Origin: Pogonophryne albipinna | Lineage: Eukaryota; Chordata; Actinopteri; Perciformes; Artedidraconidae | DNA: 64,000 bases | Assembly: GCA_028583405.1 (NCBI GenBank) | Contig: CM053256.1 | Location: 11,854,494-11,918,493 of the forward strand | Reading direction: 5' to 3' | Shown: piece by piece, positions 61,201 to 64,000 of the stretch | Layout of the letters: each line of letters starts with the position of its first letter | How positions within the stretch are numbered: position 1 is the stretch's first letter | Made by a program: the position numbers and the translations under genes | The notes under the pieces: generated by a model | What the model was told of the DNA's origin: nothing | What the model saw: the letters and a program-made list of their open reading frames with translations, nothing else | Database searches by the model: none

Positions 61201-61830
61201 AATGAATATCTTAAGTGCTTTGACAAAAAATCCATGAAAAAATGTCATCTGTGGAAGCCGTAGTACTGTAAAAAGTACAACCAATCCGTTTAGCCCCGCC
61301 CTGTCTGTCAGCCTTCCATCTCGTTCACGCACAAATGTGTCTCGTGCCCTCATTGGGCGTGCCGTCATTGGGCGTGCATTGCAGCAGTACTTCAGCAACA
61401 GGCGGCCACTTTCACCAGTCTGCTGACGTCATGTGCGCGTTCATGTGTGTTGGAGGAGGTGCTCTGTAAGGAAGTCTGAAGGAAGGGGCGGATTCTTTTC
61501 GGTTGTGTACTTTCAAATTTTAGTGCACTCGAGCCGGTTTCTGAAACTTACCTACCCCACCTTTAAGGCATTTACTGTCAAGTCAATCTCCTCCCATGAC
61601 ACAGAGAAATCCCTCAAGGACAGGAAGACGTTGTTTTTGCAGAACAAAAACAGTAAACCAGAAAATATGAATGTGGAGAAGCTAATAGTTCAAACTTTTC
61701 TAGTCTTTCATGGCAGTGTGTTGTGTTTTACCTGTCGGCTGTCCAGTTTGGACGAGGAGCTGCTGTTGCTGCGTGACACCGAGGATATCTTTTGTGACAT
61801 GGCTGCTGAACTGTGATCCTCTGAGCCCAT
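46230..61830 (-). CDS. osbpl3: Oxysterol-binding protein-like 3 (ORP3), 22 coding exons
   Basis: Lipid-transfer protein working at ER-plasma membrane contacts. Exons, minus strand, in order: 61732-61830, 58634-58750, 57935-57988, 57335-57448, 56910-57074, 56633-56756, 56210-56313, 55800-55892, 55553-55712, 54699-54799, 54007-54108, 52625-52762, 52066-52159, 51714-51958, 50444-50581, 50259-50322, 50058-50136, 49780-49924, 48825-48969, 48599-48725, 46494-46613, 46230-46326. All phases join, giving 874 residues (human ORP3 887). Order: Ser-rich N-terminus; PH domain (about 52-150, [20 protein letters not shown]); RTYSAPS segment; FFAT motif EFFDAQE (440-446); ORD lipid-binding domain (about 515-860) with [15 protein letters not shown] and the family signature EQVSHHPP (615-622, split by an intron); coiled-coil near the end and C-terminus ELRKDLGF...LW. 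The 54699-54799 exon is the least certain because its donor was chosen by phase. In tandem with gsdme. Confidence 0.95.
47235..47790 (-). mobile_element. Stray copy of the outer-element arm in an osbpl3 intron
   Basis: Diverged 177-bp-type units (AGTACACAGTAAAAGTACTT at about 47314 and 47490) are followed by the block ending GGCTGAGTTGACCGCAGT. This is the same order and orientation as 42550-43015. It is a third occurrence of the family in the window, outside the 23-kb stack. Its ends were not determined. Confidence 0.8.
48332..48545 (+). mobile_element. Rex3/RTE-like LINE 3' fragment in an osbpl3 intron
   Basis: AAGTTTTATTTATATAGCAC and, after a gap, CAGAATATCAGTATGAC and ACCCTCTATCCTTAGATCC match the tail at 24494-24660. 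It stops 54 bp from the exon 48599-48725. Confidence 0.65.
52658..52678 (-). other. osbpl3: FFAT motif (VAP-binding) of ORP3
   Basis: Codons for E-F-F-D-A-Q-E, residues 440-446, match the FFAT consensus that tethers ORP proteins to VAP-A/B on the ER. Ser-rich residues precede it, as in mammalian ORP3. Confidence 0.9.
57690..57795 (+). mobile_element. Short LINE 3' tail fragment in an osbpl3 intron
   Basis: GTGCTATATAAATAAAACTT followed by GATTTGATTTG is the end of a common fish LINE/SINE tail. No body is present. Confidence 0.5.
58751..61731. other. osbpl3 first coding intron
   Basis: About 3 kb between coding exons 1 and 2. Apart from the MITE at 61118-61562, I see nothing I can name. Open frames are short and unlike known proteins. 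Confidence 0.6.
61118..61562. mobile_element. TTAA-flanked MITE, copy 2 (Kolobok-like), complete
   Basis: TTAA flanks both sides (61114-61117 and 61563-61566). Inverted ends run for about 35 bp, starting AGGTGGGGTAGGTAAGTTTC. The element is 445 bp without a reading frame. TTAA duplications are made by piggyBac and Kolobok; the AGG-starting ends favour Kolobok. Confidence 0.85.
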
Positions 61831-63624
61831 CTCGCTGCAGACTGGCCACTGCAGGCTAAGGCTGGAGCACCCGGAACATTCCTCTACTGAGAGCAGATGG
61901 GCAGGAGAAGGGGTCAGGACGAGACAGGGTGGAGAGAAAGAAGGCTTTAAGAGGCAAACCCTTTTAAAGCCTTTTAGCCGTCTCACTGAAAAATGCATTA
62001 GGTTATTCAGAGCGATTAGTTCTTCCATCTTCATGTAGTAGAATAGGGGAAGCTGTGCAGAACAGTTTTCACGTACGCAAACAAAATGGACAGAAAAGAC
62101 TTGAGGACATAAATTAGTCTGCAAAAAGATGAGAAAGCAGGGTTGAATAATTTGAGTGATGGATTGTCAGCATTTAAGGAATAAATTAATCGAAAACACA
62201 CACAGAAAGTGTGTTCATACAGCAAAAGATGAAGTTCCTTCAGATGCTTGCATAAGGTAAACTAAGAAACTACTATCAGCTAAAATTACTTGACTTTTGG
62301 CATTTTTCACAAACTAAACAATGATTTGAATATTAGGAAAAATAGACAGTGATTTATTTATATTTAACTATAGACTGTATTATTTTATATCTGATGCAAT
62401 GACATGTAAGCAGCTGATTACAACACACCATTCAATACATCCATGATAATTTTTTATAGTATTATTAGGTTTTGCAAAGAACCGTCAGATGAACGTAGTG
62501 AATACAACTACAGTATTTCTTTCTGAAATGAATTGGGTTAGAAGTGTAAAGTAGCATAATATTGAAAATGCTCAAGAAAAGAGGCGATTCAAAGTCGTAC
62601 TTTAAAACAGTGCTCAATAAAAGTGATCACCAAATAAAGATATACACTAAAACATTTTTTTTTTCCTCTGACAGATTTCGACATGTTTCAGTCATTCAGA
62701 GGCTGATCCTTATCACAGCTCAGGGACAGAGGACTACACAAGGGAAGCGTCAACATGTTAGGATGCAGTGATGTGAGATCATCAGTGAAATGCAATATCG
62801 TCACTTCCACCAAGTGTGAAAATAACTGAGCCTCTTTAGCAGAGTGCAACCCTCAGTATACTGTCACACTTCACACAGTCTAATTAACATGATGTGCCCG
62901 CTCTACCACGTCAGCGCACAGAGCCCCTTTCTGATAATGCACTGAGTGGCAGTTTGTCACAGAATGGGAAGCTGACAAACAACAGGCATGATGTGTAAAT
63001 CATGTTGGGAACAAGCAGCAGGTTAGTTTAACTTCACAGAGGATGCACAGAGGTACTGAGTTGTGAACCATTAGGTCAGAGATCATCGCTGCATTACAAC
63101 ACCATCTGTCTGATTCTGTCTGAGAGACAATTGGCGTCAATTATTTTCTTTTTATGTCAGTAGTGTCTAGTTAGTCTCATAGTTTTGGTTAGGGCTTGAT
63201 AAGAATACAGATTATTAAGTATTCAAAGCTATTCGTTGGAATTTAACATTGGATGTTTTAATGGCAAATGTATGGAAGTTGTAAAACGTGAACAATAAAA
63301 CAGATGGACGTCAAACACAGGAAACCACTTGGCATATGCATTAAAAACATATTCTTTTGCCAATATAAAAACAAATGAACAGTAACCTTCATCAAATGCT
63401 AAAAAGAGATGTACTTAAATCTACGTACACATTTTGTTAAGATGTTGTGATCATAATACAATTCTCCTGCTAGCTTGCACTGAATAAGACACACCCTGTG
63501 TTGACATCTAGCAGCAGCAAGGTTAATTACATTAGCTTCTCCGTATTCCCCAAGCGTTGTGCTGCTTAACAGCCACAGCCTACACCACTGCCATGTCTGT
63601 GGACCACAGGCCGAGGTTTACACT
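61831..63624. other. osbpl3 5'UTR and upstream intron or flank
   Basis: The start-codon exon extends to an acceptor at about 61886 (pyrimidine tract and CAG), so a 5'UTR exon and promoter lie further right, possibly outside the window. No coding sequence is supported here. Confidence 0.45.
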
Positions 63625-64000
63625 TGTCACGATTCTCATGTCATGTCACATTTCTATGTCTAGGTTTGGGTGTTTTTGCTGTTCTCTCTGTCATGTTTTC
63701 CTCCTGGGTTATTGTCTGGTCCTTTTCCCTGTGTTTTTCCTCCCGTCGTTAGTTCCCCTGGTGTGTCTAGTTATCTGATTGTGTTCACCTGTGGCCCTTG
63801 TGTTTCTCCTCCCCTGCCCGGCTGTTTCTCGTCTTGTGATTACCCCGCCCTGTATTTAGTCTTGTCTCTTCCTGTGTTCAGTGTTGGTGCTTCTTTTGTT
63901 TGTGACCGAGTTCACCGTGGAGTGTTTTGTTTGTCCATGTGATATATTAGATAAGAGCCCTTGAAATAAAGGTATTATCAGTGTTATCTGCGTTTGGGTC
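63625..64000 (+). mobile_element. Probable LTR start, truncated by the window edge
   Basis: It starts TGTCACGATTC and is C/T-rich like many fish gypsy LTRs. An AATAAA at about 63966 is followed by GTTATCTGCGTTTGGGTC, which is very common at the R-U5 junction of fish LTRs. The 3' end is outside the window, so a solo LTR and a full element cannot be told apart. Confidence 0.5.

Noticed and set aside
63557..63942. Two overlapping Cys/Pro/Val-rich frames near the right edge
   Set aside because: The sequence has the composition and end signals of an LTR, with no protein family resemblance.
1..64000. tRNA, rRNA, microRNA or other RNA genes
   Set aside because: I looked for tRNA-like A/B boxes with foldable arms and found none I could support by eye. 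A covariance-model scan would be decisive.

Overview
The window is teleost fish genomic DNA. Three multi-exon vertebrate genes can be rebuilt from splice sites with continuous reading frames: pals2/mpp6 (+ strand, 3.6-13.4 kb), gsdme (- strand, 15.7-18.7 kb) and osbpl3 (- strand, 46.2-61.8 kb). As I recall the human map, PALS2, GSDME and OSBPL3 lie in this order and these orientations on 7p15, so this looks like a conserved vertebrate block. The mobile elements (L2/UnaL2-type, Rex1- and Rex3-like LINEs, Tc1, hAT, TTAA-flanked MITEs, a sushi-type chromovirus) are those of a ray-finned fish. The species cannot be read from the sequence.

Layout. 1-3.6 kb: 5' flank or first intron of pals2. 3.6-14.3 kb: pals2, with a nearly full-length L2-type LINE in intron 2. 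14.3-15.7 kb: short spacer between convergent genes with a decayed LINE tail. 15.7-19.3 kb: gsdme and its upstream region. 19.9-20.5 kb: a TTAA-flanked MITE. 21.3-44.6 kb: one 23-kb nested transposon stack. 45.5-61.8 kb: osbpl3 with its 3'UTR and 22 coding exons. 63.6 kb to the end: the start of an LTR that runs off the window.

The most notable structure is the nested stack between gsdme and osbpl3. Each layer carries its own target-site duplication. (1) A hAT-like outer element (21288-44573) has 8-bp duplications and inverted arms of a 177-bp tandem repeat. (2) An internally deleted Tc1 element (26130-41694, TA duplication) sits inside it. (3) A second hAT-like element (27067-41300, 8-bp duplication CCTTTGAC) splits the Tc1 transposase gene soon after its start codon. 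(4) Inside that lies a 1.79-kb tandem duplication. (5) A Ty3/gypsy chromovirus (29583-35000) entered the first copy. (6) A Rex1-like LINE (35997-39587) entered the second. Each copy preserves the empty site for the insertion in the other, which fixes the order of events. The chromovirus has almost identical LTRs and an 11-nt complementarity between its leader and its primer site, as expected for Tf1/sushi self-priming.

The three host genes do not form a pathway. PALS2 is a MAGUK membrane scaffold, gasdermin E is a caspase-activated pore-forming protein, and OSBPL3 is an ER/plasma-membrane lipid-transfer protein. All three appear intact.
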